Positions 32,851 through 44,300 of a stretch of 64,000 nt of DNA are shown here, one piece after another (the stretch's first letter is position 1; each line of letters begins with the position of its first letter). The notes below the pieces were generated by a model, which worked only from the letters and a program-made list of their open reading frames with translations, was not told the DNA's origin and made no database searches. The position numbers and the translations under genes were made by a program. Location: the NCBI GenBank assembly GCA_947179155.2, contig OX359269.1, positions 53,339,524 to 53,403,523 on the forward strand. Direction: 5' to 3'. This DNA comes from Hedera helix. Taxonomy: Eukaryota; Streptophyta; Magnoliopsida; Apiales; Araliaceae.

Positions 32851-34848
32851 TGCCTATTTGCTGTTGATATATATATATATAGAAAAATATATATACACTG
32901 CTGTGTGGTGCTATATATATTTTGCATCATCTAACTAAATCTGCATAAAATTTGCTTCATTGTAGTTTCGTTCTAATTAAATCTGCACACCACACACGGA
33001 GAAAAGGAAAAGGTTGGGTTACAATAGGTGCCTGCCTCTAACCCAACCTTGACGACAAGCTTCATTGTAGCACAAGTAGTTGTTTTGAAACATATTCACT
33101 GTAGTTATGTGTAGTATACTGGTATTTTACATTCTATAATTGCAAACTGATTGAAACTTTACCAAAGCTAATATCGTCGGGCAGAAGGCAGACTATAAAT
33201 CTCAAATGTTCAAACTTCAATGCTTAGCAGAACACTGCAAGGTTTTGCAAGATAACTCCTCCTCAACTGCCAGCATATCAGTCGATTATAATTATCAAGA
33301 AAAGCCAAAGACCTAAACAATTCTGCATAGGAATATTATGCTACTGGCTATCCCCATTTACCATAACTATAAGGCTGCTCTAAAGTTTACAACAATCCCT
33401 TCTCAATCACCAAGCGAGTGGGGAGCATATATCTATCCTATAGATCTTACTATGCTAGTAAAATGTATTGGATGCTTTTTTACAATGTTCAACTTCAGAA
33501 TTAGAGATGTGATGCCTGTAATTAATGCTTCCAGGCTTTTACTGTGGGCAATAACTTGCATTTTTCAATAACCTATTAAAGGTGTGAAATTCTATACACA
33601 AAATAACATAAAAGTTAAATGAAAATTGAATCTCTACAAGAACACCGCCGATATTGGAGGTATACATGGCAGAAAAAGTTATATATGAAGTACCTGTACA
33701 AGGAATGCACTAAATCCACTGTTAATTTAGCTACCATTATTGTTGATCAAGTTGTCCGCTACAAAACTGAAGGGAACAGCTGGCAGGTCCTCCCTTCCTC
33801 TCCAATATTGTTCACCCAGCTCCAAGATGACGTGCTTGTACCAGAGTTGCAGCCTCATACAACAGCTGCAGCATGTGCTTCTTGCCATTAAGTTTCATTC
33901 CCAAATTCAGCTTTGCTTTCTTCTCCCTGGAATTCTCTGACTTTGTTTCAAGAGAAATTTAAGGTTCTAAGTTTGCTCAATTCTATTCTAGTTCAATTAT
34001 AGACGACTCGGTGATGAATTGTCGCTTGGTAAAAATCTTGAGGCTAGGATTTGATCACGCCTTTGGCTATGACATCAGCATGCATAACACCTTTCAGAAT
34101 GGAGAATAGCGTGAGATATACGTCATCAACGACAAATTTATATACAAATTTCAACGGTGAAGACAAGAGCTGGAACATTATTTGAGATTTACACTGCAGA
34201 TAATGAATTAATATACAAGTAAACGGAAAGTCTATATTGACAGCTGAAGAAGCTTATACTTGTTGAGCTTCCACACAGCGAGTCCTGGTCATACATTTTC
34301 CAGAATTAATTGTGAATAGTGCTTCAGAATCAATTGTTACCCTTGAGAGCCCAGACTTTAATATGAACTACTCCCACTAGAAATAATTTTTATGGAATGC
34401 CACTTCTTTCAACAGTACAGGGTCAGTGACATGATATAATGGTTAAAGCACCCAACTTAGGTCGTTGATACTGGATGAACACTGATGAGAGATTTTGGGG
34501 AAGACATGACATTAATTGATGATTTTCAAAGCTTAGTTACAACCACACAGAAAGACAGATTTGAATTCAGAAGTTGATGCACAGGTAGAAGATTCTCGAC
34601 TATGATGTCAAATAATTATTTTACTAGTAACAATCAACCATTAAAGATTCATTACCTGATTTTACTCTGGTGTTACCATAATGAGTAAATGCTAATATCG
34701 CAAACTTACTACCAAAATTTGTCTCAATCTTTGCGTGTCAGCACCTTATTGCTTATCATAAAGTTAGCCGGATCCATTTTTATTGCGTTGTCTATTCACT
34801 GAGAAATCAGTTTTTCAAAGATGATTAATGGGAAAACAAAACTTCTAA

Positions 34849-35193
34849 GGCTATGTTTGTTTGTAAAATATATATTTGGGATTGGACTATTTGTATTAAT
34901 TTAAAGCTATTTCCGACTTTTTTATCCTATGATGATGGATTATTAGTCCCTTAAATAGTCCTTGGATCATATTTTTATCATTCTCAAGGCTATTTATAAA
35001 GGATTATATAATCCCATAATGAATTTGGGATTATATAATCCTTCATAAATAACCTTGAGAATGATAAAAATATGATCCATGGACTATTTAAGGGACTATT
35101 AATCCCTCATAACGGGATAAAAAAGTCCGAAATAGTTTTAAATTAATACAAATAGTCCAATCTCAAATATGTATTTTGTAAACAAACATAGCC
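34849..35193. mobile_element. Near-perfect palindromic Harbinger-like MITE, family B copy 2
   Basis: A 345-bp foldback with ends GGCTATGTTTGTTTGTAAAA and TTTTGTAAACAAACATAGCC, flanked by TAA on both sides (34846-34848 and 35194-35196). Almost the whole element pairs with itself (for example TTTTTATCATTCTCAAGGCT against the matching segment near 35050-35075). The TAA duplication and GGC-type ends suggest a PIF/Harbinger (Tourist-like) origin. Confidence 0.85.
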
Positions 35194-36830
35194 TAAGTTC
35201 CTATCAGTTTGTCACTAGCAATAACTAATGAGGGAAGTTTTTTTCGTGACAACTCTTAGGATATAAATAATGAACTTATTTATTTTCAATTTATTTTACA
35301 TATAAAGTTTAGTATATAAATCGGGGCAAAGTAAAAACAATAGCAAAGCCCCCTCAAGGAGCAAACATTATCATTGCCAAAGACAGAAGCTAGATTTTTA
35401 TAAGTCAGAAATTAAGTAAAAATAAAATTCGAAAGTGTTGAACTAAAATGACTTATAAGTTAAAATAAGATATAAAACTACTAAAATAAGGGTAAAATAA
35501 TCATTATATTTGGTCAAATCTATTTATTTTAAAATAACTTATAAGTTATGTTTTAAGAAGTCAGAATTTCTTACTTCTAAAATAGTACTTATAAGTCAAA
35601 AAATAAGTCGGCTCCAAACAGTAAAAAATAACTTATAAATTAATTTGGCTAACTTATAAATATAAAATCTCCCAAACAAAAAGTTTAAGAAAATTAGGTT
35701 AACCTCGTATTACAAAAATATAAGAAATTTTGAGCGAGTTTGCTTCTAATATTCATCAAAATAGAATGTCATAACTAGTCATAAATAACAGAATCTCGAA
35801 ATAAATAATCAACAATTTCGTATATGTATGTATGTATGTACATTTGCCACAAGCCTCTCTCAAATGAGAATCTCCTTGCTCCATATATCACATTGCCTGC
35901 CCATAATAATAAACAGACAAATTCGGGGAGTGAAACAGGATTTTTTGGTGTTCCAAAACCAGATAAATAAAAGTTGGATAATAATTTCTAAAGTTCATTT
36001 TTCAAAAGTTCTCTTACCCTTTCTGATATTATTCCATGGAAGTCAAATCCTATTTTACTCCAAATTAAGAAGGGAAAAAAATAGAGTTAAGAAGTGAAGG
36101 AAAAAAGAGAGAATAAATCATTTCTTCTTTTTTTTTTGTTTATTATCGAGAAAAGGTATACAACTTTCTTACCACATATTTGGTAATTGTGCTTATTAAA
36201 GTCGTAACGCTCCTTATTTCTTTAATTCTTTTACATGGAAATATTTAATTAATTATATAGATTCTCTAATTCAAGTAGCATACATGTTTAGGAGATATGT
36301 TTTTGGTTTACGTAAATAAACCTTCATTAATTCCATTTTAAAGTAATAATAACCATTCAACATATGTACAGTGAGAGCCATATTTTTACATTATGCTTTT
36401 TACGCCATCTTAATTAATGTTTTATATAGGGCATATTTTGTCATGTTTTTGAGAAAGGGTGATGTTGTCAGGGATTTCAAATTTTTGATTTCAAAAATTG
36501 TTTCATGTGTCATTATAATATTGTCATAAATTATTATTAAAATATTTAATATTATATTTTTTTAAATTTATTTGAGAAAAAAAAATAAAAAAAATTAAGA
36601 CTTTAATATTCTTTGAAAAAAAATTATTTTCAATGACTTCGACTAATTTTGATATGCAATAAAATAATTAGAAGTCAAACGTGACAACTTTTAATAAGCC
36701 TTAAAATAATAAGGCCTTCACTATTAGTGAAAGAATAATTAAATTAATTCTCCCCACGTCAATAGACGAATCTTTTAATTATTGATAACCCCGATGAACA
36801 CCTTCGTCCTTTATTCAGTTGTTGAAAAAT

Positions 36831-37228
36831 TTGAATGTTTGTTTGATTAGAGTTAAATAGAACTGAATAATTGAATGTTTAAATTGGTTAATTATTTATT
36901 GCGTTTTTTTAAATTTGAATGGTTTAATCAGTAAAATTTTTAGGGTGAATGACTAAGTTTAATTTTGTTTGCAGAATGATTAAGTTCCGGCCGAACGAAA
37001 TAAAAAAAAATATTAAATATTATATTAAGTAATATTAAATAAATTTATAATAATTTTGAATTTTTTCAGAGGGATAAAATAGTAAAAACATATTATTAAG
37101 ATATTTCAGACATGTCACTTATTAAACAACTTTTTTCATTCAATATTTAAAAATCTATTTTATTTAGCTCATTCAAATTACTTAAACATTCAAAACTATT
37201 TCATTTAATTTTTATGAAACCCTCCCTA
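36831..37228. mobile_element. MITE family A, copy 2
   Basis: Shares long blocks with the element at 14130-14508: AATATTAAATAAATTTATAA, GAATTTTTTCAGAGGGATAA, and TTATTAAACAACTTTTTTCA. The right end reads TATGAAACCCTCC; the left end near TTGAATGTTTGTTTGA is degraded. No clear TTA duplication remains. Confidence 0.6.
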
Positions 37229-37435
37229 CAAATTAGTAATACAGTCAGTAGTAAGTACTGGTGTAGTTGTTAGCAGAAAAGAATAGAGTATATATATTCA
37301 GATAAGCTTGTTCACTTCTTGTTGTTGTAGGAATTTAATTTAGGTATTCAAAATTTTGTCTGAAGGAGTTGAATAACTGGGGAAGGCCTTTTCTATAATT
37401 CCCAGAATTACACATGCAGAGAGAAATAGACCACC

Positions 37436-37486
37436 CCCCTTCTCTCTCCCTCTCTCCCTCTCTCCTTCTCTCCCTCTCTCTCGCTT
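37436..37486 (+). repeat. (CT)-rich leader tract upstream of the STAR1-like gene
   Basis: About 50 bp of CTCTCTCCCTCTCTCC-type sequence ends 28 bp before the predicted start codon. Pyrimidine-rich tracts are common in plant 5' UTRs. Confidence 0.7.
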
Positions 37487-37513
37487 AGTGCTTTCTTTAG
37501 CCTTCATCTGTTC

Positions 37514-38777
37514 ATGGAGACTTTTCAAGGTCAGTTAGCAATTTCAGTGCAAATAATAGTATTCCATAGTTAGCATATGACATGACAGATCAATTCTCTT
37601 TTCCATTGTATTAAAGTTTATATATGATCATGTCATGTTTTAATTTATTGAATTCTCTAGATTAAAATTTATAAACTTCAGAAAGAAAAGAAACTCATTA
37701 ATTCTGTCATTTGCTTTGGTTGCATATATGTATGTACATAGATGAAGCACAAGAACGTTTATTGACGGTGGATGTAAATGAAAATGCAATTGAACTCAAA
37801 ACCAAGATTCAGATAAGGAATTTGACAAAAGCATCGGATAAAGGTGTTCCAATTCTGAGCAAAATTAATTTGGAGATACCAAAAGGTGTGATCATGGGGA
37901 TCATAGGGCCTAGTGGCAGCGGAAAATCAACCATGTTGAGGGCACTAAATCGGTTATGGTTGCCACCTTCCGGTACTGTTTTCTTGGATGGTCATGATAT
38001 TTCTCATCTTGATGTTCTTGCACTTCGCCGCAAAGTTGGAATGCTATTCCAGCTTCCTGTTCTTTTTGAAGGTACTCTCCATTACTTAGATATATGTGCT
38101 TGATTCAGGATTTAGAAGCTAATATATTTTTCTGAAAGAGAGAGGCTGCTTGGCTACTTTTTTAAGTATAATCCTGTTTCTTAACTCTGTTTTTGAAATA
38201 TATTTCCGGACTAGTTATCGGATTCTTCATACTTTATTGTGGCGAAACTCTTTAACAACAGGCACGGTGGCTGATAATATAAGGTATGGACCACAGTTGA
38301 GAGGGAAGAAGCTAAGTGACATTGAGGTGTACAAGTTGCTTGCTCTTGCTGACCTTGAAACCTCATTCTTCAATACACCAGGCTGTGAATTATCAGTTGG
38401 CCAAACTCAAAGAGTTGCACTTGCTAGGACTCTGGCTAATCAACCAGAGGTAATCCAATTTACATAATAATTTCATAACTTTGAACCAATAATCAACCAA
38501 TCAATAGTCGTTTTTATTGAAGGTTTTGTTGTTGGACGAGCCCACAAGTGCATTGGATCCAATATCAACACAAAACATTGAGGATGTTCTAGTGAAGCTG
38601 AAGAATAATCAAGGGATGACTATTATTATGGTTTCTCACAGCATCAAACAGATCCAGAGGATTGCGGATGTAGTGGTCCTTCTAGTGAATGGTGAGATTG
38701 TTGAAACTTTAAAACCTGAGCAACTCTCCCAAGCCAAGCATCCTATGGCACTGAGATTTCTTCAACTCAGCTCTTGA
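37514..38777 (+). CDS. ABCI17: STAR1/ABCI17-like ABC transporter ATP-binding protein, four exons
   Basis: Soluble nucleotide-binding subunit of a bacterial-type ABC transporter. In rice and Arabidopsis, STAR1 pairs with the membrane protein STAR2/ALS3 and is needed for aluminium tolerance, with UDP-glucose as reported substrate. Exons: 37514-37529 (16 bp, coding METFQ plus one base), 37742-38071, 38262-38449, 38523-38777; GT-AG introns, consistent phases, 262 residues, matching the family length. Walker A GPSGSGKST is at residues 61-69, the Q-loop Gln at 109, the signature LSVGQTQR at 159-166, Walker B VLLLDEP at 179-185 and the switch His217 in MVSHSIK. There is no transmembrane segment. The signature has VGQTQ rather than canonical SGGQQ, as I recall for this family. 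The very small first exon rests on phase and splice sites only. Confidence 0.92.
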
Positions 38778-39764
38778 TCACTTTCTTACGTGTTGTATGT
38801 TTCTCTCCTTCATGTCCGGAATTTTGGCATTTTAAGCCCAACCAGAATCTACCATTGTTTATGGTATGATCAAATCTTTTGGGGGTTATAAAAAACTATT
38901 GTTGTTACTTGTCGCCTTTATATTTTCATTTTTCATATCAATTCACAGTTAATTTATCAGAATATTTCCAAGACAGTTGCGCTCGAAGTTAGGTTTCATT
39001 AGTAATATTCTGCACTTTCTCAAGAACTGCAAGAGTGTCAAAGAGATTTTCTTAGCTGTAATAAAATTAAGTATACAATGGCGGATATAAATCGAAAAAT
39101 TAAAAAAATAATTTTCAATTATCTCTTGAAGCATATGCCTACAATCACGAACGACTAGAACCACGTACTCTACGAACTGAGATTATCATATACTCCCAGA
39201 CTACGTTAACACGAGTATTTGATCTAAATTACATGGTCCGAGAAGCTACAAATTTTCAAGCTTCACAAATTGACTTATCTCAAGCTCTCTTCTCTCTCTC
39301 TTTGTTGCTGGAAAATCAGCTCTTTGTTTTCATCTTACCTCTCTTGAAGAAAGTGTAACATATATATATTAACCAAGAATTCATGTTGGTAAAATGTAAT
39401 TCATTTGTAACTCCCAAATGAATTACTCTCAATATGTAACTCCTTGTTAAATACTACACAACTCTCACGTAACTCCAAGAAAGGTAATCCAAGAGATAAG
39501 AGATACGTGTTCATGGTATCTAGACAATGAACCATCTGGTTATACCCACCGGACCGCTCCGGTTCAACCAACAATAGCAGATTTCATAGAGACTCGGAGT
39601 GTGAAAAATATCATTCTTAAAAGAGAACTCCATAAAACAAAACAAACCAAATAAAAGTATACATAACTTTCTTTGATTTTGTACTTCTAAAAACCAAAAC
39701 AGTTCAACTGGAAAACTAAACCCAAAAACAAGACTCCAAAAACCATTGACGCAAAAATTTCCTG
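38778..39764. other. Spacer between the convergent STAR1-like and FLA genes
   Basis: Contains the 3' flanks of both genes. AT-rich with CT-rich runs near 39290; no gene or repeat recognised. Confidence 0.5.
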
Positions 39765-40574
39765 TCAAACTATTGACGTTAGAAAGAAAGTCCATGATAC
39801 TATCATCAGGGCAACACCAACACTAATTCTGAGAGTCGTGCCTCCCGAAGAATTTTTGTCATCAGCTGGTGCATCTGAACCTGGAGCATCTGCAGCTGAC
39901 CCATCCGGCTTAGGAGGGGAACCCAATGCATCAGAAGATGCCGGAGCAGGAGTGGCAGCTGGTGGCGGTGATTTCTTAGGTGATTTCTTAGGTGTTGGTG
40001 CTGGTGGAGATGAAGGCATTGGAGAAGGAGAGGATGAGGATGAATTTGGTTTTGAGTTGTCAATGCCAACAGGAATAATGGCATTACTAATTTGCAACAC
40101 TGATATATTGTACGGTTGAGACGCGACGGATTTCACCAAATTGGCTCCTAACGTTGCACCTTTAACAGCTGACCCTATCACAACGCTTCCGCTGCTCAAA
40201 TCCGTTATATTAAGGAAGCCTTGTTGACCGGTAGCGAATCCACTGGTTTGGAAGAGAGTGGTGAGAATATCAGTCTTATTAGGTAAATTTTGGAGCTTTT
40301 TCACATCGTAGTAATCGAGCACTACATGAACACTCATGATATTCTTGAGCACATTGTTTGGTTTCCCGGATAAAGGGGATGTGGCACTGTTGTCGACCAC
40401 AAGGAGGGTGATGGTTTGGCGGGAATTGATCTGGCTAGCGAGTCCAGTTTGAGTGAGGTAGTTATTGAAGTTGCTGAAATCCGAGTATTGGTTAAGGAGT
40501 TGTGTGACATTGAAGGCATTAGCAGAATACAAGACAAGGGTAAAAGAAAAGAAGAGAGCAATTTTCAAACTCAT
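39765..40574 (-). CDS. Fasciclin-like arabinogalactan protein (single FAS1 domain, GPI-anchored)
   Basis: A 269-residue cell-surface glycoprotein in one exon. Residues 1-20 form a signal peptide ending at Ala20. A single FAS1 domain spans about 25-170, with the H1-like TLLVVDNSA (57-64) and a VHVVLDYYD segment (82-90). A Pro/Ala/Ser-rich region with SP, AP and TP dipeptides (180-235) is the expected site of Hyp-linked arabinogalactans. The tail KNSSGG plus the hydrophobic segment 249-269 fits GPI-anchor addition. N-glycosylation sequons are at Asn22, 99, 122, 156 and 177. Single-domain FLAs of this size resemble the Arabidopsis FLA3/FLA14 type, linked to pollen and cell-wall development; that subgroup assignment is inference. 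A TATA box lies about 70 bp upstream. Confidence 0.93.
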   Translation of the reverse strand: MSLKIALFFSFTLVLYSANAFNVTQLLNQYSDFSNFNNYLTQTGLASQINSRQTITLLVVDNSATSPLSGKPNNVLKNIMSVHVVLDYYDVKKLQNLPNKTDILTTLFQTSGFATGQQGFLNITDLSSGSVVIGSAVKGATLGANLVKSVASQPYNISVLQISNAIIPVGIDNSKPNSSSSSPSPMPSSPPAPTPKKSPKKSPPPAATPAPASSDALGSPPKPDGSAADAPGSDAPADDKNSSGGTTLRISVGVALMIVSWTFFLTSIV

Positions 40575-40640
40575 TTTTGTAAATGGGGTTATAGTATAGT
40601 ATAGGGGTAGAGCGAGGAGTTAAGTGGAGACCAGGAGGCT

Positions 40641-40650
40641 GGCTTTATAA
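40641..40650 (-). promoter_or_regulatory. TATA box of the FLA gene
   Basis: On the minus strand the sequence reads TTATAAAGCC, about 67-76 bp upstream of the FLA start codon at 40574. The position suits a short 5' UTR. Confidence 0.6.
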
Positions 40651-41132
40651 GCAAATGAGTGGGGACTTGAGGAAGAGGAAGTCTATTTCCCGCCAAATAT
40701 GGAGGAGGTTAGTTTGGGTTGGAGAGTAGAGTATAATGTGGGTAGTGCCAAGTGTCATTGTTTGCTGCTATTGAGGCTCTTTAAATAGGTTGTTTGAATT
40801 TTGGACACGACATCCAAGAGAACGGTAAAATGCACCGGTCCGGTCATTGTTCCTTTTTAACCTTATCATTCTTTAATTTCCGAATAGGTCGGGAAATAAA
40901 AATTCCAATAAATTTATCTACTTATAAGGTCTAGGAAGGTTAATATAAGTCTAAATAATTTATTAATTAAATCAATTTGTTTGACTCACTAGTCACTAGT
41001 AATTGGTGTCTCTCCACGTATCTGAGCGCTTTATAGGTTGATAGCAAAATCTTCAATCCAATTTTTTTGAAATTATTTTAAAAGTTATGAGATCATAACC
41101 AAATTAAAAGATAGTACCACTGAATAGGCACA

Positions 41133-41182
<50 letters not shown>

Positions 41183-41399
41183 TTGTTGTATAATTATACA
41201 CGTATATAAGTTGAGAAAGTGAGACAGAGAGAAATGTTATTACATTAAGATATAAATTTATTCACAATTTCAAGCCAAGGGGTACATTATTTTCTTCCCA
41301 ATATCATATTTAAGAGCTTGTTACAACTCGATACATTCCACGTAACCTATGATTGAAAAAAGGGAGAGAAATATATAGGAATGGATTTGCGTCGGAGAA
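40651..41399. other. FLA promoter region and CER3 3' flank
   Basis: Holds the upstream region of the minus-strand FLA gene and, nearer 41400, the 3' UTR of CER3. A long (AT)n microsatellite with a (GT)n lead-in occupies 41134-41179. Confidence 0.5.
41134..41179 (+). repeat. (GT)n(AT)n microsatellite
   Basis: Four GT repeats followed by about twenty AT repeats in the CER3 3' flank. Confidence 0.9.
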
Positions 41400-44300
41400 C
41401 TAACAGGGCTTCAGGCCATGTCTTAATGCAGCATCCCACACAACACTAATCCGATCAACATCAATAGCCCCGACCTCATGGTGGTTCCAACCTTCAAGAA
41501 AATGAACAACTCCACCAGCATGGCAAGCGTGAACTGCACCTCTTTCCAGTGTATACTGCTCCAACATTCAAGACAAATTAAAAACACGCGACATAAATGC
41601 ATAACGCGAAGCACGAGTCACTTAATATCTTAGTTATGTTCTGGGATTTTCTAATCCTGTAACACATATCATTACATATTCTCATTGAAGTAGGAGGATC
41701 CTACACTTAGCTATGGCATGATTTTCCATCAGAAACTTAATTACTCCGTTAAGTTGAATTGCTGGTTTACTTGCCTCATTCCACAAAATGATATCCTACA
41801 AATTTTAAAGAAAACATTTCCAAATTTTCATGTAAGAACTTTAAATTCACTTCCTATTCAATGTAATTCTAACCCCAACTGATCGAAGCCCAAATTCCAA
41901 GCACCTTGTGGGATCGAATAGCCGCAGTCATCTCTAGGAAATGTACGTGATTGGAGAACTATACTTGCTAACGCAAAGTTCTGAACGATTCAATTTTTAT
42001 TTCTATTTTTTTTATATCATCGGAGATAAAACATAAAAAAGAAGAATATAAAGGTGATATATACCTCACATATGCCGAGCCCCTCCACATCTTCAGGAAG
42101 TTTCATGGCCGCAAGTGCACCATAAGTACAGTCTCTACGGAAGGGAATAATAGTTGGAACCACAAACTGATGGAAATGTGTCCCAGGAGGAGCCCAACAT
42201 TGCTCTCTTGGAGTAGTCCATTTACCAATTATCCATGTCTACCAATTCCACAGAAGGTATATATCAGAATAAAGTGGAACAAACTGTTTATGTCACATGC
42301 AGAAAGGAACGCAGAGCAAATTATGTATGGCTCAAGCACGGGGCATTCATTAAATTTACCTTACAGTGTTTAGCTGCTTGATACTTCGCGACTTGAACTA
42401 GAAATTTCTGGCAGTCCATGGGGGCTTCCTTCTGAATACTTGTGAATCTCTCAGTAGATTGAGTTAGCATCTGCATTTGTAACTTACTGTAGTTAAATTA
42501 TATTGTCGTAGTGAAAGTTACACATAGCAATCCATATACTGTTAAAACGTGTCACATACATCCTAACACCACATCACTTGATCTTAACAATCCATCTATT
42601 GTTAAAAAATCTCATATACATTTCCACTTTTTTACTGTGGTAATACACAACTAACAACTACCCTAGTTGAGATTAAACAAAAAAATTAATTAGTAGTTGA
42701 AAACTTTAATAATTCTTACCAGGACCCTAACCCTGCGGCGAGCTAGGTAGAGAGAAATGGCCCTTCCAAGCTTAGAAGTAGCCCCTGCCAAGAAAACCTC
42801 GTTTACATCTTGAGGAATCCCATCGAGTATCACAGCTGCTGTCAAGGTGTTTCCATGGACCACACGGACATTAAGATTGGGATGCTTGTCAACAAAAAGT
42901 GCTCCGCCTCCATTTAAAGCTTCATTCTGTAATATTGATAAAAAAACAAACATATAATTAATTCCAAAGAAAGATCATCCTTTTTTCTCTTTTTCCTTCT
43001 TTTCAGATAATTAAGCCTGCAAATTTTGATAGGAAAAAGTATCAGCATCTTCCTAGTTGCTGGCTAGATTCCTATGTTTGGGGGCCTACTTTTACTAACA
43101 TGGATTATCATGGTTATTTCCTTTGACTAACAAATTGACCATTATACAACCATTAATTTCTAGAACTATGACACGAAAAATAGATAGTTACGTAACTATT
43201 TTGAATAGAGTACATAATATGCTTATTTGAATAACTACAAGCTACACTTAACTCCATGTTTTTACAGTACGATTAAGAAAGGGTTGGCTAGAGGTGCAGA
43301 CCTTATTTAATGCAGCAAGACTAATGACATTGACACCAAGTCTATCAGCCCTAAGAATGGCAGCTTCGATGTGCTTATTTATGCCCTCTGAAGCAAACGG
43401 TAAAAAGTACTGCAAAATAAAACGTTATAGACATGGAAAGATTATCAGGGTTTTTGCTTATCTAGTCTAATTCATGAAACTTAAAAAATATTAAAGTCTT
43501 CTCTTTTCATGCAAAACATTAAAAAAATAACTAAACTTGCTACCTGGAAACCAAACCTTGGCACAACCCACGTCTGGTGCAACCTCCCTCTAAGCTCGTA
43601 GAAAGTAAACACGAAAGTCTTGGATATGGCCCACATGGTAAGGATAACAAGCAAACAAGCAGGCCATATTGGAAGCAGGAAGGCTCTTGTGGCAAAAGGC
43701 ATTGAGCTGAATGAGCGGAAAAGGAATGGAGCATGCATTGATGATATAACATCCACGCCATGTGCTAGGAACACAAAATCAGGTATTCTTCCTTTTCTGC
43801 CTTCAAGTCAAAAGAATGATGTACTTGAGGTATAGAAAAAAATATGTAAGTGCTCAAGTTTCTGAGTTTCTTTTTAGCATAAGTAGGTCTGTCAATGGGT
43901 CAGATCAGAGTAAATCTGCCATTTGAAATATTGATCCAATGGATCAATATTTCATAGATCGGTAAAGAAATGAGATGGAGCTTTGATTCATTAAATTATA
44001 TTAGATCAAATCAAGATCAAGATTTTATTTATTGACAGTTCTAGTTTAAAATGTTGAAAGTACATATTAAAATAAATTATATAGTTCATGGACCATGGTT
44101 ATTCAGAAGATATACTACAATTGGAATATGGATCAACCAGGGTTCAGAGATAAGTAAAGTCGTTATTTGTTGATACTCTGATTTTGACGATTTAATGTAA
44201 GAGAAAGATTGTTTAAAAGAGGACCAATATATGAAAAGAGACGGATACCCACTTGCACTTGAGTTTATTTCTCTGTGAAGATTCCAAGAATGCTTATTCA

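Larger units (their letters stand above)
31481..37513. other. Intergenic region upstream of the STAR1-like gene
   Basis: About 6 kb without a supported gene. It holds (CT)n/(GA)n tracts near 31630-31730, an AT-rich Stowaway-like relic (about 32060-32290), a stretch with repeated GCGACAGAC/GTCCGTCGC motifs (32690-32850), a short open segment on the minus strand (33812-33952), a palindromic MITE (34849-35193), ACTTATAAGT-type repeats (35430-35660) and a MITE family A copy (36831-37228). Confidence 0.55.

Noticed and set aside
37340..37528. Minus-strand frame with Arg-Glu-Gly repeats
   Set aside because: Translation of the (CT)n tract opposite the STAR1-like leader.
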